This document shows positions 47,068 through 58,664 of a DNA stretch of 64,000 bases, piece after piece. The notes below the pieces were generated by a model. That model saw nothing but the letters and a program-made list of their open reading frames with translations, made no database searches and was not told where the DNA came from. The stretch's first letter is position 1. Every line of letters begins with the position of its first letter. A program made the position numbers and the translations under genes. Source of the DNA: Ampullaceana balthica (lineage: Eukaryota > Mollusca > Gastropoda > Lymnaeidae); assembly GCA_944989445.1 (NCBI GenBank), contig CALYLW010000555.1:603636-667635 (forward strand), written 5' to 3'.

Positions 47068-47803
47068 CTATATTGCATTCTTTAGTTTTTTATTTAAAAC
47101 AAAACTTGAACACCTGGCACTGTTTTTAAATCCCTTATATTAGCTTCACCGCCGTCTCTCTCTGTCTCTCAGTCTCTCTGTCGTTCTGTCGTCATCCCTC
47201 TCTCTCTCTCTCTCTGTCTCTCTGTTTTGGGCGGGCGGAAAAACAAAAGTAAAAAATTACCCACTATCCGTGATCCGATCGAGCTGAAACTTTGCACACG
47301 GACCCGTCTCACCTAACAATGCATGGTATCAAAATTTCAGATCGATCGAACGTACCGTAATTAAATTAATGCATTTTAGTTTATCATTATATAACGTATG
47401 TAATTCAAGTTCATTGTTTGTTATTGTTTTTTTCCCACGTGAGAGTTTGAGTTGACGCGTTGACGCGACCCATCGAAGTACCGGCGTGCTTTTGTTTACA
47501 TTTTACGTGTCACGCTGAGCTCGGTAAAGCGATCGGTGACCAGACTTTTCTCCTCTCCGGTTAAGACAGATTCAGTCTGTAAATGTTTGTCGCGTTTGAA
47601 AATAATCAATACTGTTAGTTATGTCTCATATATAAGGGATTTATAGTCAAAAACTTTGTTTTTACGGGTTTGTTTTATTATAACACGTTGAAGCACAGCC
47701 GACTGTACTGACGGTAGACACATGTGGGTCTGTAAGTAGCAGGTGAACATACAGGTCAGTCACTTTATTCATATTGTACAAGTTTTATCTGGAAGCCATT
47801 TTT
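47068..47803 (-). pseudogene. Gene 4 PAN exon split by TR-A
   Basis: Minus-strand PAN exon in two parts, 47691-47803 and 47068-47128, that together match 63693-63875. The 5' part keeps Thr-Asp-Leu-Tyr-Val-His-Leu and Val-Gly-Cys-Ala. The 3' part lacks one G in a tttggttt run, shifting the frame before the last cysteine. The acceptor is mutated. Confidence 0.85.
47129..47687 (-). repeat. TR-A copy with defined boundaries
   Basis: 559 bp inserted in the PAN exon, flanked by tta on both sides (47126-47128, 47688-47690); the empty site at about 63745-63755 reads cactgtttttataacac. On the minus strand it begins taaaacaaacccgtaaaaac and ends taatataagggatt. This gives the ends of the element, which tandem arrays alone cannot. 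Confidence 0.85.
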
Positions 47804-47829
47804 GGAGACAAACACGGAGCAGCGTTTAA

Positions 47830-49300
47830 TTAATTTTTATTTTATTTTCTAGTGGAACATGGGGAAATTTTGTAAAAGGTTTCATTACTGGGTCAATCAA
47901 AAATCGGAATTTGCATTATCTTTAAAAATATATAATAGTAGAAAATATAAGTTTGTATTGAAAATTATGAATTGAACGTAAATGTCATCATAGGTAATGG
48001 AAAACTGAAAAGGTGTTATCATGTAGCTTAGTAATATTATTTCTTAAACAGAAATACATGTTGTATTTTCTTTAAATTTCCTAGTGACAAGTTTGTATTG
48101 ACATTTCTTTGTGTGTTATACTGTGTAAAATGAAGCACTATGTTTAAGTCTTTAAACATTACAAACTCGAAACCAAGCATTGATGGTGTTTTGAAGAACA
48201 AAATACTTGCACGAATGTCCACTGGCAGATTTTTTAAAAATAAAATCAAAAGTAATGTCTTAAATTTAAAAAAAATGTGCTAACTTACAATAAATGCTGA
48301 AAAGGAAAATTGTCAAAATACGTGTACGGGGGAGATTTTCTACCATATTTTTAATTGATGCAAAAGGTGATTACACGATCCATTAAGATTTTTAATATGA
48401 TTTAGTTAAAATCCGAATACTTAATAACACTTGAACCTTATTTGGACTTAGTTGGAAAGCACGTACAGTGTTATATCGTTGTCACGTGATCCAATCATTA
48501 TTCCGCACACGCCCATTCAGAACTGCGATCATAAAAATAAAATCTATGAGGTCAACAATCAAGATCATTCCAGTTTCTCTGATCACTTTCAAAATGCTTT
48601 CGAGTTTCAAGTAAATGTTTCATATCAGTAATATTATTGCTCCAATAGCTTGGTTATGATTCTTATGAGTATTTCTTAGTGCTAAAATCCATGTTTGTAA
48701 TACATCCTTGCTAAAAACATAGTGTAGTTGGTATAAGAGTGCACATAGAATATGCATGAACCTGTTATTGAACTCTATAAAATATCCAAGAAGTTTTAAC
48801 TGCATTATGAGTTTGCATTGTTTTCCTATGGTGGTTGGGCTAAGTAAATAAAACGCTTCCGGTTAGCATCAAGGCCACCTGCCATTCTCTGCCTCAGCAA
48901 ATATTTTTTATTTAATTTTTCATCGGCTTGTACATGCGTTAATAAAATAATCCAAAACAACATTGTAATGATTAGTGATATAATTTAACATTTGAAATAA
49001 ATAAATCAATAATTTTAACACTAATGTTAAAAGTCAACAGCAGTTTACTTCAATGAATCAATATTCGATAAACTATTAACAACGATTGTCAGACGTTTCG
49101 ACCCCGGTCGGGTTGACCCATTGATTAACTGACGTAATGAAAAAGTGCAGTATAAAAATGAAACATATGTAAAATTACATATAAATTATAAAGCATAACT
49201 GATAAAATCAGTCGAATTCTAGCTTTAAATTATTTTGACAATAAATTAGGTGCCTTAATTTTTTTTTAAGAAGTGCTAACTCTTTTTTTACTAACACATT
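47830..49300. other. AT-rich stretch without recognised genes
   Basis: Only short open frames. A small palindrome tcgaccccggtcgggttga lies near 49101-49119. Confidence 0.45.
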
Positions 49301-49307
49301 TTTTAGT

Positions 49308-49427
49308 GAAGAAGATTTAGCTGACACCTTTGATGAGTTAGTAAATGGCATTCCTCAAAACGAATGCATTGACGAATTAGTAACATACTACGAGCTGATA
49401 TACAATCGTGGACACCGTTCGCGATGA
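49308..49427 (+). other. Exon-like frame, possibly transposase C-terminus
   Basis: After a pyrimidine-rich acceptor (cattttttag), an open frame of 39 codons ends in TGA. It is acidic, with Asp-Glu-Leu-Val and Tyr-Tyr-Glu-Leu-Ile-Tyr-Asn-Arg-Gly, which loosely recalls the C-terminal end of MULE-type transposases. This is a weak resemblance from memory; no other transposase part is nearby. Confidence 0.25.
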
Positions 49428-49447
49428 AGGGGAGATCGGTATAGATT

Positions 49448-49866
49448 AGTGGTGGCGAACCTTTTAGGGGCTGCGTGCACGAAACTCAATAAAAACTCAC
49501 TTACTTATAGCAAAGTGTCAACACTCCAATCAGAGGCGTCACTAGTGGTGTGTGGGGGGCGCGGAACGCACCAGGTGACACCATCACAAAGGGTGACACC
49601 AAATATAAAATTCTGTATTTTCCCTTTATTTTTACACTTGCAGACTCAGAGCTGGTCCATGGGGTAAATCGCGAGGGGGTAACACCATGAGCTACCTCAC
49701 TGGGTGACACCAACCCTAAGAGACGCCTCTGGCTCCAATGAAACCCAAAAATAGGGGTTTGGCTGGGCGGCTGGTTTGATTAATGAAGTAATATTTTAGT
49801 CGCGTGCCGGCCGATGAGACTCTGCGTGCCGACTGTGACACGCGTGCCATAGGTTTGCCATCACTA
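49448..49866. mobile_element. hAT-type MITE, second copy, interrupted
   Basis: Termini agtggtggcgaacc and ggtttgccatcact match the 40386-40594 element, as do internal blocks gaaacccaaaaatagggg and ttagtcgcgtgccg. It is longer because another MITE (49531-49732) sits inside. Flanks gtatagat and gaatagag are a poor target duplication. Confidence 0.75.
49531..49732. mobile_element. Nested hAT-type MITE
   Basis: Perfect 10-bp inverted ends cagaggcgtc / gacgcctctg; flanks actccaat and gctccaat give an 8-bp duplication with one mismatch. The uninterrupted homologue at 40386-40594 shows the empty site. Confidence 0.8.
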
Positions 49867-50599
49867 GAATAGAGCGTCTCCTTTTAGTATTTCAACATGG
49901 AACAAGGTATGTGATGCGGCTAGTGAGCTTGTTTGAACTAACAACCTTTGTGACTGAGGTAAAAGAGCATTGCCTTTGGCAGAAAGTAAGGGAACTCACT
50001 CGGAAAAAAGCACATTTTCTCTTGTCTCTCGCATCACTTGCTCCTTGTTTGCTGTGTTGCTTTCTTGTGCATGGAATATCTACCCGGTCTGACTAGTAAT
50101 TAATTAGTATGTTTAGTCATGAACTTGTATGCACTGATTTATCTAGTCTTTCACTGACATAACTTGACATTCATCTGTATGTCATATTGCTCCTCTCTAA
50201 AGATTAATGTTGGCAGTAAGAATAATATTAAAGTTCTCAAGCATAAATGTACACGTGGAAGTACTGTAATTATAGCTTCTTTATTCTCTAACCCGTCTCA
50301 CACTGTCAACGTTATTCATTCAGCAATTTATCTGTCTATTCACCACTCTATCAAATCATTCAACTGGTCACGAAATTGCATCCTACACTTTTAAGTTCTA
50401 AGGCCCAAGGTCTCTCCACGCGTCTATAACCACTCACATTACAAGCATCAATTCAAAGTCAGTTACAGATTATCTAACAAATTAAAAATTAAACGAAATA
50501 ATTAAGTAATTTTATTGATTGGAAATCATTGTTTATTATTTTGTCCATTTTTTTACAATCAGGAATTCATATATATGAAAACTTTCAGAACAATAGGAA

Positions 50600-51098
50600 A
50601 CGGGTAGTTGGTGAAATATTGACCACATAGACGGATGGGCAACAGGAAGACGTGTACAGAGCCTGTTAAATGTTGAGTAAAAAAAATTCCACTAAAAGCG
50701 TTTAAATACAATTAGTAAGAACAGCGTTACTTAGGAATCGATTTCATGCTTTATAGTAAACTTGCAACAAAGCCCGTCCAAGGACGTTCCGCCACCGTTC
50801 GGTGGCATGTTGTAACTTCCCTCCAACAGCCGTCTCGACCGGCATGCATGTGCATCACGTCAAAAACACTATTCATTATAGTTAAAATAAATAACTCGTA
50901 AATACATAGCTTTTGGCTATAAATTCCAACGCGCATAAATCAAAGTAAAGTCTTGGAAGAAATACTGCACAAAAAAATAACTCGTTTTGAACGTCCGCGT
51001 AAACGTGTTCAATATGATTGGCTGTAGGAGTCATATGTGTTTGAGAGACCAATCGCTATCGATGACCGGACAGAACATTGCTTTTTATTATATAGGAT
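50600..51098 (-). mobile_element. Possible Helitron fragment
   Basis: On the minus strand the right edge reads TCCTATATAATAAAAAGC after an A, a Helitron-like 5' start. A perfect 7-bp stem gccaccg/cggtggc lies at about 50791-50806. No 3' CTAG end could be assigned. Confidence 0.3.
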
Positions 51099-51572
51099 GG
51101 TGTTGTCATTGTATTTAAATCTATTTGTTTCTTATATTTTACAGCTATAGTCTCGTCTGTGTTGATCTGTTATATAATACATGCATACTTCAAGTAATCA
51201 TTTTATGACACTATTTTGTGTGACCGCTCTTACAGTAAAATGAAAGTAATACCGCCATCTGCTAAGGTGACAACAGCGTTCTACGTTACCTCTAAAATTC
51301 GTTGGTTTGTCCTTGTCTAAAATATATTTTAAAAAACCCGTATGCAAAGATGAAAAGTATCTACTTATTTTTTTTAATTTGTTGGAGCGCATTTTTGCAC
51401 ACCACAAAATGTTATGTTATTGTCCTTTTCATAATTTGCTGCACGGTAATTTAAGCCCGTTTACGGCATCGGTCAGGTATATGTGGGACCGCCTAGCCGC
51501 GCAGCTTAAATGGAACATGGGTGGCATGGCCATTTAGTAACTTGATAGTTACAACGTCATCTAGTAGTTTAT

Positions 51573-51876
51573 TTATGTCATTGATCCCTCAGCACCAACA
51601 ACACTCCCCGAATCAACGGCCAAATCATTTATATCCGTTTCCCGAGAAACATGCATTCCTCCGACGTTAATATTCTTAACCGTCAACCCGAGCTCATTTC
51701 TTTTACCCAGCAGCACCCGCTTAACCATTAATTCCAGGCCTTTCTCAGATCTTGTTACATTGGAGAGATAGAATGTTTTTTGTTTACTGGGTTGCGTCAT
51801 AAATAAGCATTTCATTTACCCGTTCTCTAATCTGTGTAACAACTCGGCCACCTGTACCGTCTACCCACACAACCAT
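51573..51876 (-). other. Unassigned coding-like block
   Basis: Two overlapping minus-strand frames. The first, from ATG at 51876, gives Val-Trp-Val-Asp-Gly-Thr-Gly-Gly-Arg and stops after 29 codons. The second (51815-51573, 80 codons) is rich in Leu/Lys/Glu. Base composition is more coding-like than the flanks. A frameshifted transposon protein is possible, but I recognise no family. Confidence 0.25.
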
Positions 51877-51899
51877 TGTTTACAATTATTACTTGAGTG

Positions 51900-53320
51900 A
51901 GGATCGTTGTGTAAGATATGAGAAAAAAAAATTCCTTCCCGGTCAGACGGATTATCGGCATCAATTTATGCCAACACTATACCTAATTAAAGAAAAGTTT
52001 GTTGCACCCTACCTAGGAGGCTCATGGAAAAGCAAATAATACAGATTGGCTGATATTTTTAAAATATGTTACGTGATGGTAATAGAGTTCGTCTTTTGAA
52101 ACGAGATCACTGTATTATTTTGTTTCCGCTTTTAGACTTTTGATGGTGCATTTAAGTAGCTTTATAAAGGATGCATCAATTGATGCAGTTTTCTTTATTA
52201 TCATCCTGGTGGGTTCGGTTGTCATTGGCAATAAGGTCAACCATTTAAAACTGTAATCATCAACGCAAATTTGACATAAATGTATATTTAAAAATTAATG
52301 AAAGACAATTATGGCTTTTAATATTCAGAATACGTGAGAGGGCCGCCTTTCAACTTTTATATTTTATTTACATTTGTCTCCAACCATAACTTGGAAACGA
52401 TACATTTCATATTAAATAAATTATTAGTAGAAAAATATTACTTTTTAAAAACAAAATCAATGTAGTATGTGTCTAGACCATTAAGGTCATCAATATACAA
52501 AACAAATGGTAACCACTCTGAAGAATTCATAGTCTCCAAACCATAATTTTAAAAAGTCATTTTAAAGTAAGTTCAGGTCCGAATGATTAGAGGCGTAGGT
52601 ATGTATCTCATACGAAATGACGATTGCAAGACCGTTACAGATTTCCATACGGTTAACATTATAAGACTGACTCTTGGTTTTTATTTTTCGGGCTATATTA
52701 GTTACATAAACTGTTACACTCAATTTAACACAGAACATAACCATCCGGGCCCTGCACCTTCGACTCCCTATATTAACAAATAATTAATGCTTTAATAATG
52801 TGCATATTTACATTTGATTGTCGAGCTATCATAGAAACACCAATCACAGTTTAAAACTTAAAGTCCCTTAAGAATGGTTTCTAATTAATATAATTGATAA
52901 CAATTATGCAGCTTCTTAACATATTATTTAAAAATTGTTGTCGCAGAGCAATGATCATTTAACAGAAAATTTTGAAGTCTATTAGTTCTTAAGATTAACT
53001 AATTATTATACATAAATCTAAGTATTAGAGAGAAAAAATTAAAATCGGAAAAAAATGCAAACCTTATTGCCTTTCAAATGTTATCTTTTCTTCCCCTTGA
53101 AAAGTCCTTTTATAAAAATTGTTTTAAGAGATATTATTACTGTATATTACTGTCTGTACAGCATTGTCTGCTGCCAAATGACTACTGGCAAAGTATGGGT
53201 TTATTAGGACTCCAACATCATGTATGACTTAAGGCATATATAACTAGTTTATGTACGGTTTACGTTTTGTCTACAATTATTACTGAGATTGTAATCTTGT
53301 CAATGTTACCAAATGTGAAT
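51900..53320. other. AT-rich stretch without recognised genes
   Basis: Short open frames only; no clear repeat seen. Confidence 0.45.
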
Positions 53321-53329
53321 TTTTAAAAG

Positions 53330-53450
53330 ACAAGGGGTCGTCCATAGATGACGTCACGCTATTTTGGCCGATTTTTCACCCCCTCCCCCCCCTCGTCACG
53401 CGTCGTCACAAAAAGTTAGACACCCCCTCCAAAATTACGTCGCAAAGCGT
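53330..53450 (-). repeat. Dispersed repeat with TGACGTCA end
   Basis: Starts ggggtcgtccatagatgacg and continues with C-rich ccctcgtcacgcgtcgtcac. It is the reverse orientation of the 1-100 and 16436-16556 copies. Confidence 0.65.
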
Positions 53451-53526
53451 TTACCCCAAAAAAAAAGAAAACAACAAAAACCCACCTTATTTTCTATCCA
53501 CTAGATATATTAAAATACGTCATGTG

Positions 53527-53727
53527 CAGGGCCGTCTTAACGCATAGGCCCTTTGGGCATTTGCCCGGGGGCCCACGAGCATAGGGACCCCATGTGAATA
53601 TGTTTATTTATATATATTATGTATATTTATTTTTTATTCCTGCGGGGGGGGGGCACACTCTTTCTTTGCCCAGGGGCCAACACTATTTCTTTGTCCGGGG
53701 GCCCAAAATGGTGTAAAGACGGCTCTG
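53527..53727. mobile_element. hAT-type MITE with perfect 8-bp TSD
   Basis: Ends cagggccgtctta and taaagacggctctg are imperfect inverted repeats; gtcatgtg flanks both sides exactly (53519-53526, 53728-53735). 201 bp with G-runs and a (TA)-rich centre. Confidence 0.85.
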
Positions 53728-54004
53728 GTCATGTGTACCGTAATTTGTACGTGTACTCTTCGAACATATACCCACTATTGAACCGGTTCCGTCCAGAAAA
53801 TGCATCTTTTAAATTTGACTACTATAAAGATTTCTTACCTACGTACTATACGAAGACACCTAAATCCACCCTACTTTCATTTATATTGACACGGGTGACA
53901 ATAATCTTAATCCACATGACTTCATTGTATCAAGTATCCTTTCTGTGATATTCAAAATTAATGCCTTATAAACTGAGCTAAGAAGAAAACTTGTTTTGTG
54001 AGTA

Positions 54005-54427
54005 AGGTGACCAGACGTCCCGATTTCAGACCTCATGTCCCGCTGACCCTCGCTTGTCCCGGCGGGACGCCCGTTTGTACCGCTTTTTTCAATACTTTAA
54101 ATACAATTAGTTTTATTTTGATTTTGGGTACGAATGACTTAATATTTTCTTAAATTTAATTAAATATTCAAAACGGTGATATATTTTATAAATTTAAATA
54201 GCTCTTTTATTAGCTAAGCCAGATGGTGCGTCGATTTCTGTGGTTATTTACATTTTACTCCTTGATAAGGCCTTCCCTTGACTTGTCGGTGATCCCAACG
54301 CGTTAGGTGACCAGACGTCCCGATTTCAGACTTCATGTCCCGCTCAAGTGACCAGACGTCCCAATTTTTTGCTACAGAAACCTGCGGACCGACATCCCGC
54401 TTTGCCCCCCGGAAAATCTGGTCACCT
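54005..54427. mobile_element. TIR element with repeated internal termini
   Basis: Perfect 11-bp inverted ends aggtgaccaga / tctggtcacct. The terminal phrase gtgaccagacgtccc occurs three times (54006, 54306, 54348), so one element has inserted into, or been duplicated within, another of the same family. Confidence 0.6.
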
Positions 54428-54439
54428 CATTTTGTGCTA

Positions 54440-55135
54440 CTCTTGAATTGCAATGTCAAGAATAGGATGCATTCAATAATGTTAATGAATACTATTATAT
54501 CTAGAATGGCCAGGGGCGTTAGACCCAATACCAATCGAACAATTATATCAAGCTTAAAACGTTTATAATTGTATCATATAGATCGCCCCCCCCCCAAAAA
54601 AAAATATAAAAAAATAATTTAACAAATTGATATTCCGTGTCGTTTTCACTTAAAATATCTACACATAATCCTATTTATATATTTTTTTTAAACACTTATC
54701 ATGCTTGTAAAACTCACCGCTAACGACGCTCCCCCAAACCCCCGCCCGAGTCATGTGGGCAGGACCTTGAGTCTGGGGTGTGGGGGGACGGGACGCACAC
54801 GTAAACTTTAATTTTGGGGTACCCGGCAAAAAATATCGGTGACTCCTACCGTAAGAAAACCAAACGGAGCTGCGGCTACATCACCAATGCTTTGATGTCA
54901 ACATCAAACGACGCTTTATACGTTCTCTTATGAGTTCTCAAAACTTATGGATTATAATTAGCTTTAATTTTCATTTTTGATAACTTACGCCAACCGGCGT
55001 TTGATGACCTCCAGATATTGCATTTCTTTGGTACTTTGAGAAGCACTGATGGTTTAAAAAAAATAATTAAGAAAATCATTAAATAAATTGTAAGCGACCA
55101 AATATTTAAGTGGAAGTTTTATTTAAAGTTATCCT
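54440..55135. other. Non-coding stretch
   Basis: AT-rich with a C-run near 54586 and a GC-richer patch at 54720-54850; no gene recognised. Confidence 0.4.
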
Positions 55136-55139
55136 TTTC

Positions 55140-55224
55140 ATGTGACGTCACATTTCTTCAACCCCTCTCCCTCCCCCTCGTCACGCATCATCACAAAAGT
55201 GTGACCCCCCCTCCCCCCCTAGGT
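55140..55224. repeat. Dispersed repeat, left part, split by LINE2
   Basis: gtgacgtcac, then C-rich blocks and cgtcacgcatcatcac, ending ccccccctaggt. The matching right part is 58406-58445 (gtgcgtgacgtcatttatgg). The two outer ends are inverted relative to each other, consistent with one inverted-repeat element. Confidence 0.65.
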
Positions 55225-58200
55225 CATCATCATCATCATCATCGCCCTTCGTCCCATCTGGGGCATAGGCCGCGAACAAAGTCTCTCCAGGCATCCCGGT
55301 CCTGCGCCAGTCTCTCAATCTGCCCCCAGCTGTGCCCGCTCATTTTTGTGTCTGCCTCCAGTTCTCTTCTCCAGGTCATTTTGGGACGACCTCTTTTCCT
55401 CTTGCCTTGGGGGTTCCATGTGAGGGCTTGTCTCACAATGCTGGATGTAGGCTTTCTGAGAGTGTGGCCAATCCATCTCCATCTGCGCTGGCGTATTAGC
55501 TCTTCCACTGGCTCTTGTTGTGTGCGTTGCCAGAGGTCCTCCTTGGTGATGACATTTGGCCAGCGGATTCGGAGAATTGCTCGGAGACATGTATTTATAA
55601 AGGCTTGAAGCTTTTTAGAAATGGCTGCTGTTATTCGCCATGTTTCTGCTCCATACAGTAGGACAGGCTTTACTGTGGTGTTGAATATCCTGACCTTGGT
55701 ATGAAGAGTCAAGTTGTTGCAGTTCCAAACTTTTTTTAGCTGTTTAAATGATGATCTTGCTTTGCCAATTCTCACTCTTTACATCGGCGTCTGTCCCTCC
55801 TTGTGTGTCGATGATGCTTCCAAGGTATGTGAAGCTATCCACCTCTTCCAGATTTGTTCCTTCCAGTGTTATTGGAGTGTTGCTTGATGTGTTTATTTTA
55901 AGGACTTTGCTTTTTCCCTTATGGATGTTCAGGCCAAGGCAAGCAGAGAATTGTGCTACATCGTTGGTTTTCTCCTGCATCTGTTGCTGTGAGTGCGATA
56001 ATAAGGCCAGGTCGTCCGCAAAGTCCAGGTCATCAAGTTGTTTCCATAGTGTCCACTGGATACCATTTCTCTTCTGCTCTGTAGACATTTTCATTATGCA
56101 GTCGATGGTTAGCAGAAATAAGAATGGTGAAAGCAGACACCCCTGTCTGACTCCGGTCTGTACCTCAAAAGCCGCTGTTGCTTGTTGGCCATGGACAATT
56201 CTACATGTAAGTCCTTCGTAGGAAGCCTTAATTATGTCAGTCAGTTTTTGTGGTATCCCGTAGTGTCTTAGTAACTTCCACAGGGTTGGCCTGTCAACAC
56301 TATCGAAAGCCTTCTCATAGTCAATAAAGTTGATGTATAGTGGTGAGTTCCACTCCAGGGATTGTTCCAATATAATTCTCAGAGTGGCAATCTGGTCAGT
56401 GCATGATCTATCTTTTCTAAAACCTGCTTGTTGGTCTCTAAGATGGGTGTCTATTGCGTCCCTCATTCTGTTTAGCAGCACTCTGTTAAATACTTTGCTT
56501 GGTATGGATAGCAGAGTTATTCCTCTATAGTTGGAGCAAGAGCTAAGATCTCCTTTCTTTGGGAGCTTAATGAGATGTCCTTCTTTCCACTCCGTCGGAA
56601 TCTGTTCTTCCTCCCATATTTTCTTGAAAAGAATGTGTAGCATTGCAGAGCTAGTCGTAATATCTGCTGTCAAGGCTTCTGCTGGTATTCTGTCTGGACC
56701 AGCTGCTTTGCCTTTCTTTAGTTGTTTAATTGCTCTGTTTATCTCTTGTTTTGTGGGTATGCTGCAGTCTATTTCTAGGTCTTGTTCCGCTGGCTCTATG
56801 TTGAGTTTGTATTGTGGGGCTGGTCGGTTGAGGAGTTCTTCAAAATGTTCTATCCATCTTTTTTTCTGACCCTCTTCATCAGGTATAGATTTCCCATCTT
56901 TAGTTTTAACAGGTCTCTCTGGATTTTTGAACTTTCCGGATAGCTTTTTTATTGTACTGAATAGTTCTCTTGTGTTTCCATGGTAAGCTGCCTCTTCTGC
57001 TTCAGTTGCTAGTCCTTCTATGTAGTTCTTTTTATCTGACCTTATACTACGTTTAACGTCTTTATTGGCTTCTGCGTATTCTGCTGATGCTCTAGCTTTT
57101 TCAGTTCTGGTGCGGCTGTTGTTGAGATTTGCCTTCTTCTTTTTCCTCTGTTGGATTTTCTCCATGGTTTCATTAGAGATCCATTCTTTATGCGTTTGTT
57201 GCCTTGGACCCAACACTTCTTCACAGGTGGTCGTGAGTATTTCTTTGAAGCTTTTCCAGTTTTGGTCAACTGTTTCTTCGTTGCCAAGTTCTTGTAAGAT
57301 CTGGAATTTGTTTGTTAGCGTAAGTTTGAACTCATTAAGTTTTGGTCCCCCTTTCAAAAGAGTAGTGTTAAAACGTTGGCGCTTGCTTCCCTCACTTGTC
57401 CAATTCTTTTTCAATTTGAGCCTTAGTTGGGCAATCAGTAGATGATGGTCTGAGGCTACATCTGCCCCTCTTTTTACCCTTACATCTTGGAGAGATCTTC
57501 TAAACTTTTTGCAGATACAGATATGGTCGATTTGGTTAGCCGTTGACATATCTGGTGATATCCATGTTGCCTTGTGGATATTTCTATGCATGAAGAGACT
57601 TCCACCAATGACCAGTCCATCTGCAGCACATAGATCTGCTAGCCTTTCACCATTATCGTTCATCTCTCCGAGGCCATTTGTTCCCATGCATTCTTCATAT
57701 CCATTATTGTTGCTGCCTATTTTTGCATTTAGGTCGCCCATTAGAATAATCACATTGCTCCTAGGACACTTTTGGATAAGGGTTCTCAGTCTGTTGTAGA
57801 AGTCCTCTTTGTCCTCTTCTTTACTGTCGTTAGTAGGAGCGTATACCTGAAGAAGATCCATATTGACTTCTTGCTTTTTGGTCTTAAATCTTGCGGTGAT
57901 TATTCGGGGACCATGGGCTTCCCACCCTAAAAGGGCGTTCTGAGCAGTTTTGGAAAGCATGATTGCTACTCCTTGGGTGTGGGCTGCGTTTTCTTCATCA
58001 TGGCCTGAATATAGTAGCAGTTCTCCTGTGCTGAGCTTCATCTGACCTGAGCCGTCCATCGGGATTCACTTATCCCTAGGATGGCTAGCTTGTACCGTTG
58101 CATTTCGGCAGCAACTTGGGCAGTTTTTCCAGCTTCGAACATGGTCCTTACGTTCCATGTTCCTAAGTTGGTGGTGGTCCTAGTGGAGAGGATGGTTGTC

Positions 58201-58405
58201 TGCCGGGTGGTTTCCAGTTGGCTTTGGCCACCCAGCTTCATAAGTTCTCTGTTACGAGACCCATCATCTCCAAGGTCCGAGTTTCCTATTTTTTTCTTTG
58301 TTCACGTTTTTGTAGCAAGGCTTTTTTTACGGGAAGGGATGCTAGCCCTTCGCACAACCCTCCTGCTCTCTCACCTGGGCTTGGGACCGGCTACGGCGGA
58401 GTCCC
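55225..58405 (-). mobile_element. Near full-length RTE-like LINE (LINE2) with TSD
   Basis: 3.18 kb on the minus strand, flanked by a 12-bp duplication ccccccctaggt (55213-55224, 58406-58417). The 3' end is a (TGA)n tail of about six repeats. The 5' leader is about 160 bp. One protein region covers endonuclease, reverse transcriptase and a C-terminal domain, broken by two 1-bp frameshifts. The microsatellite tail and compact single-ORF layout fit the RTE clade. Confidence 0.9.
55239..58241 (-). pseudogene. LINE2 endonuclease-reverse transcriptase, two frameshifts
   Basis: Catalyses target-primed reverse transcription. From about 58241: APE endonuclease with Thr-Trp-Asn-Val-Arg-Thr, Glu-Ser-Arg-Trp, Gly-Asp-Leu-Asn-Ala-Lys near 57740 and Ser-Asp-His-His near 57440. 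Reverse transcriptase: Gln-Gln-Ala-Gly-Phe-Arg, Phe-Ile-Asp-Tyr-Glu-Lys-Ala-Phe-Asp near 56320, Gly-Val-Arg-Gln-Gly-Cys near 56140, and catalytic Phe-Ala-Asp-Asp near 56010. The C-terminus has Trp-Ile-Gly-His and Gly-Arg-Pro-Lys. Open parts are 58241-58038, 58059-55744 (771 codons) and 55775-55239. A 1-bp deletion near 58045 and a 1-bp insertion near 55770 break it. The stop codon is supplied by the TGA tail. Confidence 0.9.
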
Positions 58406-58445
58406 CCCCCCCTAGGTGCGTGACGTCATTTATGGACGGCCCCCA
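58406..58445. repeat. Dispersed repeat, right part, split by LINE2
   Basis: ccccccctaggt followed by gcgtgacgtcatttatggac and ggccccc, completing the element begun at 55140. Confidence 0.65.
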
Positions 58446-58664
58446 AGAGCTTATCTCTTCAATTACTCAACTTTTTATTTTCCTCCTTGTTGCGCCGGCC
58501 TATAAAGAGTAAATGTTAACAGTGTTATTGCTTTTTTTCCAGTTAACATACGATAAATTAGAGCTTAAGATTGGAGATTTGTCCAAACCACAATGTTTTC
58601 TCTATTTGTTTTTATTTGGCATGATTTTCATTTAAAAGATCAAACAAAATTATATATATACCCC

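Larger units (their letters stand above)
37333..47803 (-). pseudogene. PAN-CTLD family gene 4, destroyed by insertions
   Basis: Minus-strand remains of three family exons. The PAN exon (47068-47803) is split by a TR-A element, carries a 1-bp deletion and has its acceptor changed from ccag to ccaa. The linker/CTLD-start exon (about 41339-41515) has several stops but keeps the terminal Asn-Ala-Arg-Lys-Val-Cys-Gln end and donor. The central CTLD exon (37333-39916) is split by a 5'-truncated LINE. No terminal or signal exon was found. Order, strand and phase match genes 2 and 3, so this was a real member once. It is useful as a clock for the insertions inside it. Confidence 0.75.
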
